From: CAIMFV01 sp040757715
Lineage (GTDB): Bacteria > Pseudomonadota > Alphaproteobacteria > Caulobacterales > Caulobacteraceae
Reading direction: 5' to 3'
DNA: 64,000 bases
Assembly: GCA_040757715.1 (NCBI GenBank)
Contig: JBFLWS010000002.1
Span: forward strand, 248,001-312,000
Shown: positions 8,257 through 18,300 of the stretch, piece by piece
Layout of the letters: each line of letters opens with the position of its first letter
Numbering within the stretch: the stretch's first letter is position 1
Made by a program: the position numbers and the translations under genes
Notes under the pieces: model-generated
What the model was told of the DNA's origin: nothing
The model's input: only the letters and a program-made list of their open reading frames with translations
The model's database searches: none

Positions 8257-9432
8257 TTACAGCGCGGCGCGTTCAGCCGTGGCGATGAAGCCGCCGCCCA
8301 GCACCCTTGTGGGGCGAAGAGCGTCATAGAGCACGCAGGCCTGGCCGGGGGCCACGCCCTCTTCCGGCGTGTCGAACAGCACCACCGGGGCGTTATCACG
8401 AAGGGCCAGCCGCGCCGGAACCGGATCGCGGGTGGAGCGCACCCGGGCCAGCACGGGCAGATCTTCCACCGCCGCGACCTCAAGGCTCAGCTGATCGCCC
8501 AGCCAGTTGGTCTCGGTCATGGTCAGGGCCGCGGTGAGCAGGGCCTCGCGCGGGCCGACGATGACGCGCTTAGTCTCTGCGTCGATGGCGGTCACGAACA
8601 GGGGCTCGCCCACGGCGATGTTGAGCCCGCGCCTCTGGCCCACGGTGTAGCGGGTGACGCCCTCATGGCGGCCGAGTACGCGCCCGTCCAGGTGTACGAT
8701 GTCGCCCGCCCCCACGGCGCCGGGCCGCAGGCGATCGATGAGGGTGGAATATTTGCCTTCAGGCACGAAACAGATGTCCTGGCTGTCCGGCTTGTCGGCC
8801 ACCTTCAGCCCCATGCCGGCGGCGAGGCCGCGCACCTCGGTCTTGGGCAGGTCGCCCAGGGGAAAGCGCAGATAGGCGAGCTGCTCACGGGTGGTGGCGA
8901 ACAGGAAGTAGCTCTGATCCCGGGTGGGATCGAACGCCCGGTGCAGCTCGGGGCCGTGCTCGCCCTCGATGCGGCGCACATAGTGGCCGGTGGCCATGGC
9001 CGCGGCGCCCAGGTCCTTGGCCACGTCGACGAGGTCGCGGAACTTCACCGTCTGATTACAGCGCACGCAGGGGATCGGCGTCTCACCGCGCAAATAGGCG
9101 TCGGCGAACTCCTCGATCACCGCCTCGCGGAAGCGGCTTTCATAGTCGAGCACATAGTGCGGCGCGCCGATGGCCTCGGCGGCGGCGCGAGCGTCGCGGA
9201 TGTCCTGGCCGGCGCAGCAGGCGCCCTGCTTTTTCACCGCCGCCCCGTGGTCGTAGAGCTGCAGCGTCACTCCCACCACGTCGTAGCCGGCCTCTTTCAA
9301 GAGGGCCGCGGTGACGGTGGAGTCCACCCCGCCCGACATGGCCGCCACCACCCGCGCGCCCGCGGGCAGGGCCACGGCCGTGGTCACCGCCTCAAGGGCG
9401 GCGGCGGGGGTTTCGGCGAGCATCAGGGTCAT
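8257..9432 (-). CDS. mnmA: tRNA-specific 2-thiouridylase
   Basis: Installs the 2-thio group on U34 of Lys, Glu and Gln tRNAs using ATP and sulfur from a persulfide relay. The PP-loop SGGVDST is at 33-39. The catalytic cysteine pair is Cys125 in CVRCNQTVKF and Cys221 in SQDICFVPEG, with the family's usual spacing. GHYVRR and the C-terminal beta-barrel domain are present. At 391 residues it is slightly longer than E. coli MnmA because of an N-terminal extension of about 25 residues. It sits between uvrC and a thiolase gene on the same strand. Confidence 0.96.
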   Translation of the reverse strand: MTLMLAETPAAALEAVTTAVALPAGARVVAAMSGGVDSTVTAALLKEAGYDVVGVTLQLYDHGAAVKKQGACCAGQDIRDARAAAEAIGAPHYVLDYESRFREAVIEEFADAYLRGETPIPCVRCNQTVKFRDLVDVAKDLGAAAMATGHYVRRIEGEHGPELHRAFDPTRDQSYFLFATTREQLAYLRFPLGDLPKTEVRGLAAGMGLKVADKPDSQDICFVPEGKYSTLIDRLRPGAVGAGDIVHLDGRVLGRHEGVTRYTVGQRRGLNIAVGEPLFVTAIDAETKRVIVGPREALLTAALTMTETNWLGDQLSLEVAAVEDLPVLARVRSTRDPVPARLALRDNAPVVLFDTPEEGVAPGQACVLYDALRPTRVLGGGFIATAERAAL

Positions 9433-9489
9433 GGCGGCTATTTAGGCGCTCCCCGCCCGCTTGGCGAGGGCGGGACCTCGAAGGGGCGT

Positions 9490-11361
9490 TCAGGCGCCCT
9501 TATTGAAATGGCCGTGGATGCGCTGGGCTAGGGCCTCGGACACCCCCTCCACCTTCATCAGATCCGCCACCGTGGCCCGCGACACCCCCCGCGCCGAGCC
9601 AAAGGCGTGCAGGAGGGCGCGCTTGCGGGTGGGGCCGACGCCCTCGATCTCGTCCAGCGGGTTCTTGGCCATGGCCGCGGCGCGCCTTTGCCGGTGGGCG
9701 CCGATGGCGAAGCGGTGCGCCTCGTCGCGCAGGCGCTGCAGGTAGTAGAGCACGGGGCTCTTGGGATCGAGCATGAAGGGCGCCCGGCCGGGGATGAAGA
9801 ACCGCTCCAACCCCGCATCGCGATCCGGCCCCTTGGCCACGCCGACGATGACCAGCTCTTCGAGGCCAAGCTCCGCGACGACTTCCAGCGCCGCGTCGAG
9901 CTGCCCCTGGCCGCCGTCCACCAGCACAAGGTCCGGGCGGGCGTGGCTGTCGCCCCCCTCCTCCTCCTTCACCAGGCGGGCGAAGCGCCGGCGCAGCACC
10001 TCGCGCATCATGCCGTAGTCGTCCCCCGGCGTAAGCTCAGTGCTCTTGATGTTGAACTTGCGATATTCCTTCTTCAGAAACCCCTCGGGCCCGGCCACGA
10101 TCATGCCGCCAAGCGCATTGGTCCCCATGATGTGTGAGTTGTCATAGACCTCGATGCGCTGGGGCGGAGTATCGAGGCCGAAGGTCTCGGCGACCCCGGC
10201 CAGCAGTTTCGATTGGGCCGAGCTTTCCGCCATCTTGCGCCCCAGGGCCTCGCGGGCGTTGACGAGGGCGTGGGCCACCAGGTCGGCCTTTTCGCCGCGC
10301 TTGGGGGTGAGGATCTCCACCTTGCGGCCGGACTTCTCGCTGAACGCCTCGGCCAGCAGCGCCCGGTTGGGCGCCTCGTGGCTCAGCAGGATCAGCCGCG
10401 GCGTCGGCTTGTCGTCGTAGAACTGCCCAAGGAACGCGTCGAGAATCTCCTCGTCGCTGTCGGAGCGATCCACCCGCGGATAATAGGCGTGGTTGCCCCA
10501 GTTCTGACCGGCGCGGAAGAAGAACACCTGCACGCAGGCCTGACCGCCCTGGGCGTGGAGAGCGAAGACGTCGGCCTCCTGCACCGTCTCGGGGTTCACC
10601 CCCTGCTCGGCGGCCACCGAGGCGAGGGCGCGGATGCGGTCGCGCCAGCGGGCTGCGCTTTCGAACTCCAGGTTTTCGGATGCGGCCTGCATCTCCGCCG
10701 ACATGCGGGCCAGCACCTCGCGGCTCTCGCCGCGCAGGAACTGCTCGGCCTCGCTCACCAGGGCGCCATATTCGTCGAGGCTGACGAGGCCTACGCAGGG
10801 CGCGGCGCAGCGCTTGATCTGGTGCAACATGCACGGGCGCGTGCGCGCCTCATAAACGCTGTCCGAGCAAGATCTCAGTAAGAAAGCCTTCTGTAAGGTG
10901 TTCAGCGTCCGGTTCACCGCCCAGGCCGAGGCGAACGGTCCATAGTAGTCGCCCTTGGTGGCGTGGGCACCGCGGTGTTTCTTTATCTGCGGAGCCGAAT
11001 GGTCTTTGCGAACAAGGATTTCCGGGAAACTCTTATCATCTCGAAGCAATACATTAAATCTTGGCTTTAACGATTTGATAAGATTGATTTCTAGCAGCAG
11101 CGCATCAGTTTCGGTGCGGGTGGTGATGAACTCCATGGCCGTGGTCAGATGGACCATGTGGGCGATGCGTTGGGTGTGGAATCGCCCCTGCGCATATTGC
11201 GTCACGCGCTTCTTCAGCGACTTGGCCTTGCCCACATAGAGCACCTCGGCGTCCTCGCCGATCATGCGATAAACGCCGGGGCTGTCGGGCAGGCGCCTCG
11301 CCTCATCGGCGATGAGGGCCATGCCGGAGAGAAGGGTTGCGGCGGGAGATTCGTCCGTCAT
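9490..11361 (-). CDS. uvrC: Excinuclease ABC subunit C
   Basis: Makes the two incisions of nucleotide excision repair in the UvrBC complex. The order of domains is complete: GIY-YIG nuclease at about 22-100 (SPGVYRMI, VLYVGKAKSLKKR), a Cys-rich region, a UVR helix pair near 230, the RNase H-like endonuclease with EVYDNSHIMG and VLVDGGQGQL, and C-terminal helix-hairpin-helix motifs (LDEIEGVGPTRKRALL). The 623 residues match the family. The start is at ATG 11361; a nudix gene lies 40 bp upstream on the same strand. Confidence 0.97.
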   Translation of the reverse strand: MTDESPAATLLSGMALIADEARRLPDSPGVYRMIGEDAEVLYVGKAKSLKKRVTQYAQGRFHTQRIAHMVHLTTAMEFITTRTETDALLLEINLIKSLKPRFNVLLRDDKSFPEILVRKDHSAPQIKKHRGAHATKGDYYGPFASAWAVNRTLNTLQKAFLLRSCSDSVYEARTRPCMLHQIKRCAAPCVGLVSLDEYGALVSEAEQFLRGESREVLARMSAEMQAASENLEFESAARWRDRIRALASVAAEQGVNPETVQEADVFALHAQGGQACVQVFFFRAGQNWGNHAYYPRVDRSDSDEEILDAFLGQFYDDKPTPRLILLSHEAPNRALLAEAFSEKSGRKVEILTPKRGEKADLVAHALVNAREALGRKMAESSAQSKLLAGVAETFGLDTPPQRIEVYDNSHIMGTNALGGMIVAGPEGFLKKEYRKFNIKSTELTPGDDYGMMREVLRRRFARLVKEEEGGDSHARPDLVLVDGGQGQLDAALEVVAELGLEELVIVGVAKGPDRDAGLERFFIPGRAPFMLDPKSPVLYYLQRLRDEAHRFAIGAHRQRRAAAMAKNPLDEIEGVGPTRKRALLHAFGSARGVSRATVADLMKVEGVSEALAQRIHGHFNKGA

Positions 11362-11401
11362 GCCTCACATATAGGGCGATCCGGGGCGGCTCGGGCGCCC
11401 C

Positions 11402-11872
11402 TCACCAATGCAGCTGCGGCGTTTCGCCAGTGAGGATCTCGCGGATGCGGGCGCGGGTGGAGGGGGTGGCGTCTTCCGGCAAGGCGTCCGGCGCAAACCA
11501 GCCAAGGTCGGCGATCTCCCCCACGGAGGTCGGCGCTTTCAGATCAAAGGCGCCGCAGCGATAGATCAGCACGTGATCGCCCGGGAATAGGCGGCTGTTG
11601 TCATGGACGCTGGCGAGCTTGGGCCGCTCGGTGAGCACGACCCCCGCCTCCTCCAGCATTTCGCGCGCGAGGGCGGCTTCGGCGGCCTCGCCCCGCTCCA
11701 CCCCGCCGCCGGGCATGTACCAGCCCTTGATGTAGGTGTGCTCGATCAGCAGCACGCGGCCCTCGGCGTCGGTGACGAGGCCGCGCACGCCCAGCGTCAG
11801 CCCTCGGCTCAGCCGGGCGCGGGCATGGAATATCGGACGGGCGAAAGGTTCGACGCGACGACGCCAGGACAT
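11402..11872 (-). CDS. NUDIX hydrolase
   Basis: A 156-residue hydrolase of nucleoside-diphosphate-linked compounds. The nudix box GX5EX7REUXEEXGU is perfect at residues 56-78, with Glu71, Glu74 and Glu75 as metal ligands. The N-terminus (RRRVEPFARPIFHARARLSRG) is basic. The WYMPGGGVERGE surroundings resemble mutator-type and RppH-like enzymes, but substrate cannot be assigned. It is the first gene of the leftward run with uvrC and mnmA, so a nucleotide-sanitising role alongside repair is plausible. Confidence 0.92.
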   Translation of the reverse strand: MSWRRRVEPFARPIFHARARLSRGLTLGVRGLVTDAEGRVLLIEHTYIKGWYMPGGGVERGEAAEAALAREMLEEAGVVLTERPKLASVHDNSRLFPGDHVLIYRCGAFDLKAPTSVGEIADLGWFAPDALPEDATPSTRARIREILTGETPQLHW

Positions 11873-11981
11873 GGAGGCATATTCGGCAGGGCGGGCGCGA
11901 AAGCAACGTCTCTCTTGTCCCCTCGCCTCTTGTCCATGAGCCTCGTCGCCGCTAAAGCCAGCGCAAGCTTAGGAGAGTCCC

Positions 11982-12062
11982 ATGGGCGCCATTCTGCCGA
12001 TCGTCGTTTTCCTGGTGGCGGTGCTGGCCATCAATATCTTCGAATTCGGCCGCGCCGACTAA
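11982..12062 (+). CDS. 26-residue single-helix membrane peptide
   Basis: A tiny frame ATG 11982 to TAA 12060-12062, 26 codons plus stop. It has a strong ribosome site (AGGAGAG, 6 bp before the ATG). The product is MGAILPIVVFLVAVLAINIF followed by EFGRAD: one hydrophobic helix of about 17 residues with a short charged C-terminal tail, as expected for a small inner-membrane peptide. It lies 15 bp upstream of the folM-like gene and is probably its leader cistron. Function unknown. Support comes from the ribosome site, the hydrophobic-then-charged design and the tight spacing. Confidence 0.7.
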   Translation: MGAILPIVVFLVAVLAINIFEFGRAD

Positions 12063-12077
12063 GACGAGCCTGTTCGG

Positions 12078-12833
12078 GTGAGCCCGCGCGCAGCCCTGGT
12101 CACCGGCGGCTCGCGCCGCATCGGCCGCACCCTCGCGCTGCGACTGGCGGAGCGCGGCTTCAGCGTCGCCATCCACCACCGCGCCTCGCCGGACGAAGCC
12201 GAGGCCGTGGCTGCCGAGATCGTCGCCCTTGGCGGGCGCGCCGTGACGGTGGATGGGGAGCTGTCGGAGCCGAAGGATGTCGCCGCGCTCGTTCCTCGTG
12301 CGGTTCAGGCGCTCGGGACCCCGCTCACCCTGCTCGTCAACAACGCCTCGCTGTTTCTGGACGACCGGGTCGGCCATCTCGCCGACGCCCAGTGGGACCT
12401 GCAGCTGGACGTCAATCTGAAGGCCCCGGTGTTTTTGGCGCAGGCTTTCGCCGCCCAGGCGCCCGAGGGCGCCGACGCTCAGGTGATCAATCTGATCGAT
12501 CAGAGGGTGCTTAAACAGAACCCGCAATTCTTCAGCTATTCCATATCCAAGGCCGGACTTTTTCATGCGACTCGTATGCTGGCCCAGGCGCTGGCCCCGC
12601 GCATCCGCGTAAACGCCGTGGGACCGGGTCCTACCCTCCCCTCCATCCACCAGAGCGCGGAGGTTTTCGCGGCGGAGGCGGCCTCGACCCTGCTGGGAAA
12701 ACGAGCGACGCCGGAGGATATTGCGCAGGCGGTGCTCTACCTCGTTGACGCCAAGGCGGTGACGGGCCAGATGATCGCCGTCGACGCTGGCCAGCACCTC
12801 CTCTGGCGCACCCCCGATATCCTGCATGACTGA
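12078..12833 (+). CDS. SDR oxidoreductase, FolM/pteridine reductase-like
   Basis: A 251-residue short-chain dehydrogenase. The cofactor motif is TGGSRRIG (9-16) with the double Arg typical of pteridine reductases that use NADPH, and the catalytic YSISK is at 154-158. The usual catalytic Ser position reads Asp (NLIDQRV), again as in FolM/PTR1-type enzymes. Its stop overlaps the folB start by 8 bp (ATGACTGA), so it is translationally coupled to folate synthesis. Likely role: reduction of dihydromonapterin or dihydrofolate. It starts at GTG 12078. Confidence 0.88.
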   Translation: MSPRAALVTGGSRRIGRTLALRLAERGFSVAIHHRASPDEAEAVAAEIVALGGRAVTVDGELSEPKDVAALVPRAVQALGTPLTLLVNNASLFLDDRVGHLADAQWDLQLDVNLKAPVFLAQAFAAQAPEGADAQVINLIDQRVLKQNPQFFSYSISKAGLFHATRMLAQALAPRIRVNAVGPGPTLPSIHQSAEVFAAEAASTLLGKRATPEDIAQAVLYLVDAKAVTGQMIAVDAGQHLLWRTPDILHD

Positions 12834-13233
12834 CATTCGCCGCCCTGACCTGCCCGTCCTTCCTTCGCGCATCGGCGCCCGCGTCGAGCGGCTCAGCGTA
12901 TTTGTGCGCGGCTACATCATCGCCGCTGAGATCGGCGTCTATCCGCATGAGCGCGGCCGCACCCAGCCGCTGATCATCGACATGGAGGTGGAGCTGTCGC
13001 CCCAGCCGGTGGACAGCCTCGCCGACACGGTGAACTACGAATATCTCACCGAGCTCGCCCGGCGCACGGCGGCGGAGGGCCATATCGCCCTCGTAGAGAC
13101 CTATGTGCAGCTGCTGGCCGAGGGATGTCTCGACATCGCCGGGGTGCAGCGGGCGCGGGTGCGGGTGGAGAAGCCCGAGGCGTTGCAAGGCGCCGAGGCC
13201 GCCGGCGTGGAAATGGTGCTGTCCCGGGCTTGA
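12826..13233 (+). CDS. folB: Dihydroneopterin aldolase
   Basis: Cleaves dihydroneopterin to 6-hydroxymethyl-dihydropterin and glycolaldehyde in folate synthesis. The family core is visible: a strand with GVYPHERGRTQPLIIDMEV (about 43-61), the dyad region DTVNYEYL, and ALVETYVQLLAEG with the Glu that binds the pterin ring, ending in VRVEKPEAL containing the conserved Lys. The 135 residues include a 20-residue N-terminal extension. It overlaps the folM-like gene by 8 bp. The usual partner folK is not next to it. Confidence 0.93.
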   Translation: MTDIRRPDLPVLPSRIGARVERLSVFVRGYIIAAEIGVYPHERGRTQPLIIDMEVELSPQPVDSLADTVNYEYLTELARRTAAEGHIALVETYVQLLAEGCLDIAGVQRARVRVEKPEALQGAEAAGVEMVLSRA

Positions 13234-13332
13234 TCCGCCAGCCGGCGCTGCTCCGCGCAAGATGACGAAGCCTTAAATTCACCTCGGGCGTCAGGTGCGG
13301 CATAATGGCCTCGCCATCGCAGGAGCGCGCCC

Positions 13333-13737
13333 ATGAGCGACCAGATCATTCCCCATAGCCAGCCGGCGCAGGAGCGCACCTTGCCGGTGATCGTCTATGT
13401 GCTTTACCTGTTGGGCTTCTGCACCGCAGGCGCCACAGCCCTGGTGGGCTTCGTCATGGCCCTCTTCCTGTCGGGAAGCGGCACGCCCCTGCAGCAGAGC
13501 CACTACACCTTCCAGCTTCGCACCGTGTTCCTGAGCCTGGTGTGGATCGTGCTCTCGGCGGCGGTGTTCGTGGTGGGCCTCGCCCTCTCCATCGTGCTCA
13601 TCGGCATTCCCCTGGTGCACCTGTCAGGCCTGATGTTCGGGGCCACGGGGTTGTGGTTCGCCGCCCGCTGCATCCTCGGCGTGGCCAAGGCCTGGGACAG
13701 CCAGCCCTATCCGCGTCCGCAATCCTATCTGGTGTGA
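13333..13737 (+). CDS. DUF4870-like small integral membrane protein
   Basis: A 134-residue protein with a hydrophilic N-terminus (MSDQIIPHSQPAQER) and hydrophobic segments at about 18-46, 68-95 and 96-117. The pattern PVIVYVLYLLGF..., QSHYTFQLRT and a final VAKAWDSQPYP matches small DUF4870-type membrane proteins of unknown function. Motif QSHYTFQLRTVF sits between helices as in that family. It is followed after 4 bp by an acetyltransferase gene, so the two are likely one transcript. Confidence 0.8.
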   Translation: MSDQIIPHSQPAQERTLPVIVYVLYLLGFCTAGATALVGFVMALFLSGSGTPLQQSHYTFQLRTVFLSLVWIVLSAAVFVVGLALSIVLIGIPLVHLSGLMFGATGLWFAARCILGVAKAWDSQPYPRPQSYLV

Positions 13738-13741
13738 GGAC

Positions 13742-14014
13742 ATGGCCGAGGTCGTCGACAACCCCGCGCGGCATCGCTTCGAGCTCAGCGAAAATGGCGC
13801 CCTCGCCTACGCCGACTATGAGCTGGAGGGCGCGGTGATGGCCGTGCCGCACGTGGTGGCCGATCCGGCCCTGCGAGGCACGGGCGCGGCCGGGCGGCTG
13901 ATGGAGGGCGTGCTGGCCGCCATCCGCGCCCGGGGGCTGAAGATCGACCCCATCTGTCCCTATGCCGCGGCCTATCTGCAACGCCACCCCGAGCACGCCG
14001 ATCTGCGCGCCTGA
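13742..14014 (+). CDS. YjdJ-type GNAT N-acetyltransferase
   Basis: A 90-residue minimal acetyltransferase fold. It shows ALAYADYELEG, then VVADPALRGTGAAGRLMEGVL, the acetyl-CoA-binding R/Q-x-x-G-x-G/A loop, and a closing ICPYAAAYLQRHPE block with the conserved Cys-Pro-Tyr. This is the short GCN5-related family (human NATD1, E. coli YjdJ) of unknown substrate. It begins 4 bp after the membrane-protein gene and its TGA abuts the stop of the convergent MFS gene. Confidence 0.9.
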   Translation: MAEVVDNPARHRFELSENGALAYADYELEGAVMAVPHVVADPALRGTGAAGRLMEGVLAAIRARGLKIDPICPYAAAYLQRHPEHADLRA

Positions 14015-15247
14015 TTAGGCGACGGGCCGGCCGAACACCTTGCCGCGGGCCTCGGGGCCGAAGAACACGATCACGGCGATGAGCAGCGCCACCCCGCCGA
14101 TGAGGTAGGCGAGCGCTGAGGCGTAGTCGTTGCCATGGGCCTCGGCATATTGGGTCTGCCACACCCCTATCCGCGAGGCGAAGAGATTGCCGAGCTGATA
14201 GACGAGGCCGGGAAAGACGCCCCGCGCCTCATCCGGCGACAGCTCGTTCAGGTGCACCGGCACCACGCCCCAGGCGCCTTGCACGGCGATCTGGATCATG
14301 AAGGCGCCGACGCCCAGCATCAGCGGCGTGGCCGAATAGGCCCAGAGCGGAATGGCGGGCAGGGCGAACAGGGCCGCCAGCACAATGGCCCGCCGCCGAC
14401 CGATGCGCTCGGACAAGACGCCGAACAGCACCCCGCCGATAATGGCCCCCAGATTGGCGATGATGGTCAGCGGCCCCACCTGGTCGGCGGTGAAGTGGCG
14501 CTGCACCTTGAGGAAGGTGGGATAGAGATCCTGCGCGCCGTGGCTGAACAGGTTGAAGGCGGTCATCATCACCATGGCGTAGAGGGCCAGCGGCCACTGC
14601 TTGGCCAACCAGCCGAAATTCGCCGCCTTCTTCGTCTCGGGATGCTGGCGCTGCGCCTCCCAGGCCGGGCTCTCCGGCACCTGCAGGCGGATATAGATGA
14701 TCAACAGCGCCGGAATGATGGACAGGCGCAGGAACCAGCGCCAGTCCAGATGATCGCCCAGCAGCCAATAGGCCCCGGCGGCGACGAGGTAGCCCAGGGC
14801 GTAGCCCTCCTGCAGCACGCCGGAAATCAGGCCGCGGCTCTTGGCCGGAATGGATTCCATGGTCAGGGACGCGCCGATGCCCCACTCCCCGCCCATGGCG
14901 AAGCCGAACGCCGCGCGCATGAGCAGCAGGCTGGAAAGATCCGGGGCGAAGGATGAGGCGAAGGCCAGCACCGAATAGAGCCCGACGTCGAGCATCATCA
15001 CGGGTCGGCGGCCGAATCGATCCGCCAGCCAGCCGAACACCAAGGCCCCTAGAGGTCGCAGGGCTAGGGTGAGAAACAGCGCCTCAGAGACATCGCTCAC
15101 CTTGGCGTGGAAGTCGGTGGCGATGGCCTTCAGTAGGAAGACCAGCAGGAAGAAATCGAAGGCGTCCAGGGTCCAGCCCAACAGGGCGGCGAAGAAGGCC
15201 GCCCGTTGCGGGCGCGTCAGCGCCTTCAGATCATCCACAATCACCAT
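14015..15247 (-). CDS. MFS transporter, acid:proton symporter type
   Basis: A 410-residue permease with about 12 hydrophobic segments. The N-terminal block LGWTLDAFDFFLLVFLL is typical of the sialate/lactate and aromatic-acid:H+ symporter families. The loop 2-3 signature GWLADRFGRRP is intact, and GGEWGIGASLTMES follows in helix 4-5, a feature of the sialate:H+ group. The second half carries a weaker copy of the loop (GVLSERIGRRRA). A carboxylic-acid substrate is likely but not provable here. No metabolic partner gene is adjacent. Confidence 0.88.
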   Translation of the reverse strand: MVIVDDLKALTRPQRAAFFAALLGWTLDAFDFFLLVFLLKAIATDFHAKVSDVSEALFLTLALRPLGALVFGWLADRFGRRPVMMLDVGLYSVLAFASSFAPDLSSLLLMRAAFGFAMGGEWGIGASLTMESIPAKSRGLISGVLQEGYALGYLVAAGAYWLLGDHLDWRWFLRLSIIPALLIIYIRLQVPESPAWEAQRQHPETKKAANFGWLAKQWPLALYAMVMMTAFNLFSHGAQDLYPTFLKVQRHFTADQVGPLTIIANLGAIIGGVLFGVLSERIGRRRAIVLAALFALPAIPLWAYSATPLMLGVGAFMIQIAVQGAWGVVPVHLNELSPDEARGVFPGLVYQLGNLFASRIGVWQTQYAEAHGNDYASALAYLIGGVALLIAVIVFFGPEARGKVFGRPVA

Positions 15248-15339
15248 GAGCGCATCCCCTCGCCGTTCGTGAACGGCACCATGGCTGAGCGCTGGGGCGG
15301 AGGAAAGGGGGCTTGGGCCCTCAGCCCTCCAGGCGCCGC

Positions 15340-18300
15340 TTAGAACAGCACCCGCACGGTGAATTGGGCCGATCCGCTCTCATAGCGATTGGCGATGCGG
15401 CCATTGGCCTCAAAGCCGATCTCGTAGAAGTCGGTGGAGGCCTTGAGGGCGATGCGCGCCACGCCCGCGCTGACCAGATCCGACGGCGCCAGGGTGAAGG
15501 GCGCGTTCGGCGTGGCCTTGAAGGCCGCCGTGGTCTTGCCGGCGTCGCCGGAGATGGCGTCGCGATAACCGAGCTCAAATTCCGGACGGTAGCGGATATC
15601 CGTGCCGAACACGCCGCCGAAGGCCACGCCCGCCGCGCCAGAGAAGGCCGAGCCGGAGCGGCTCTTCACGTTGAGGGCGAAGCCGGTCTTGCCGCTGGGA
15701 TCGTTCTCCACATAGCCCTGCTCGTCCTGGCTGAAGTAGTCGCCGTGAGCGTAGGGCCGCAGGTAGAAGCCACGGCCCAGGGACTGCTGATAGGCGAGCC
15801 CGGCGTGGCCGGTGGCCGACCAGGCCGTGCGGTCGTCCTTCACCAGGCGGTTGACCTGCACATTGCCGCTGCTGTCGGTGAGGAACAGTTGCCGCTTGGC
15901 CTCGAAGATGGAGAAGCCGGCGCCCACCCGGGCGTCGGCGCGCAGGGCGCCGTATTGGCCCTGCCAGTAGAGGCCGCCTTCCATGGACGAGATGGCCGTG
16001 CGGGTGTCGCCCGGCAGGAAGGCGCTGGTGATGGTGCCCGACGCGAAGGCCGCCGTGGCCCCGACCACGCCGAAGCCGTGACCGCCGGTGGCCGCGCCGG
16101 CGACCATGCCGAAGCCGGTGGTGTCATAGCCCACGTTCTTCGCATTGCGATCGCGCCGGGCGCCGATGAAGAACTCCTGGGCCCAAACCTCGCGGGTGCC
16201 GCCAGCCGCCTCAATGTCGTCGGCCTGAGCGGTGGCGCGGGAAATGGCCTCCGACGTCTGCTGCGAGAAGTCGAACACGCCGCCGGAGCTGTCCGGCAGC
16301 ATCTGATCATAGACCTTGAGGAAGTTCGTCTTGTCGGTGGGGGCCAGCAACACGCCCTGCACTTCGCTGTCTGTCTTGGCGTTGGTGTAGATGGCGCTGA
16401 GCGCCGAGCCTTCCGCCGTGTTCAGCCCCATCTGGGCCGCGGTCTTGGGGGTGATGCTCAAGCTCACCGTACCGGCCGTGGTGTCGGAAGCGATGCTGGC
16501 GTTCAGCAGGTAGGGAGTCGAGCCGATCAGGCTCGTGCTGGTCGCCCCCATGGTCAGGCTTGGCGTCTGGATCAGCACATAGGTCTGCGTGCCGGTGATC
16601 GAGGTGGGGGTGGAGGCGAGGGTGATGCCGAACTTGGCCCCATTGGCGATGGTCACCGGGCCGGAGGCGACGAACTGGGTGGCGCGGTTGTTGGCCGGGT
16701 CGGCCGCGAACAACACCGAGCCCGAGGCGCCCACATTCAGGGTCGAGACCTTGATGGAGCCGGAGTTGCGATCATCCAGCGTGCCGTTGTTCACGTTGAC
16801 GGCGAGGCCCGCGCCGCCGAACTTCAGCGCGCCGGTGAGGGTTGCGCCGTTGTCGATGACCAATGAGCCGCCCGTGCCCGAGCCCATGTCGAGGGCGCCG
16901 GTGATGGTGCCGTTGAGCAGGTTCACCGAGTTGCTTCCCGAGCCCAGCAGGATGTCGCCGGTGATGCTGGGGGTCACGGCGGTGAGGGTGGTGGTGGCCG
17001 TATGCGTACTGCCCGACGTATCGCCGTAGGCGTGGTTCGGGGTCGGGTTGGTCTTCTGGGTGAAGGTGACGCCACTGGTGTTGGCGGACAGGTCGAGGGC
17101 CGCCACCTTGCCCGTGATGGTGTCGGTGAGCTTCTGCGGCGTCACCGCCGCGTAGATCACGCCCTCATTCAGCACCGTCGAGATGCTGCCCGACTGGTCG
17201 CGCACCGCATAGACGCTGGCGCTTTGGCCGTTGGTGGCGTTGGCGGAGGCGCTGATCGTGCCGGTGTTGTTGAGGGTGGTGGCCGAGGCGCCCGACTCCA
17301 GATTGATCGCCGTGACCGTCACGCCCGGGAACGCGCTGTAGGTGGAATAGGACTGGGCTGCGCTGACCGCCCCGCCGATCTGCAGCAGCGGGACCGTCGA
17401 GCCTGCGCCGATCGAAAGGCCGGTGGCGTTGGCGTTGTAGGCGCTGGCCGAGACCGAGCCCACCACGTTGAGCCCCACCGCGACGTTCACCCCCTGCAGA
17501 ACCGTGCCGTCATATTCCTTGCCGCCGATCTGCAGCCCGGTGGCGCTCTTGCCGTCATAAACGCCAGCGCCGTTCACCGAGCCGCGGATGACGATGCCGT
17601 AGGCCGGGCCGCTGGCCGCCGCGCTGCCTGCCGCCGGCACGAACGAGCCGATGGTGATGGGCGTCGAGGTCGAGCCGATGGCCAGGGCCGGCTTGGAACC
17701 GTAATTGACGATGGAGGCTGTCGTTTCCGCCCCGTCGGCGACGCCGTCGCCAGTCAGGTCGGCCGTGGAGCCGGACACGGTGCCCGAGGGCGCGCCGCCC
17801 AGATAAATACCGCCAGCGACATTTGCGCCGATCACCACAGCGCCGCCGGATTGCTGCGTGTCTGCCGAAGTGTTCAAAATCTGGCCCAGCAGCGTGGGGC
17901 TCGATGTGCGCGTCATCACGGCGTAACCGGTGGCGCTGATCGTGCCGTAGAGGCTCACCGCCCCGCCCACGGGACCGCCGATGTTGATGGCCTGCGAGCC
18001 GGTCCCCGTGGCGCTGACGGTGGACGAGCTCAGGAAGCCCTTGGCGATCGACGCCGTGGTGCGGATGCCGATGCTGTTGTCGCCGGTGATGGTCACGGCG
18101 CCGGAGTTGCTGAAGGAGCCCCCGATGGAAGACGCGTTGGCCACCAGCGGCGCTTCCAGCGAAATGCCGTAGGAATTGTTGCCCTTGATGGTGATCGTGC
18201 CGCTGTTGGTGACCGAGCCGACGAGGGGCGAGGCGCCGACCAGGCGGATGCCGAAGTAGTTGCAGGCGCAGTCGCCGGTCTTGGCGGGCACGAACGGCGC

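Noticed and set aside
7166..8329. Plus-strand 387-codon frame opposite the thiolase
   Set aside because: Antisense to a thiolase with complete active site; composition typical of a shadow frame.
9440..9480. GC-rich hairpin between uvrC and mnmA as a terminator
   Set aside because: Arms of only about 7 bp and no U-tract; the genes are likely co-transcribed.
8665..9531. Plus-strand 288-codon frame opposite mnmA
   Set aside because: Antisense to the catalytic cysteine regions of MnmA; no recognisable fold.
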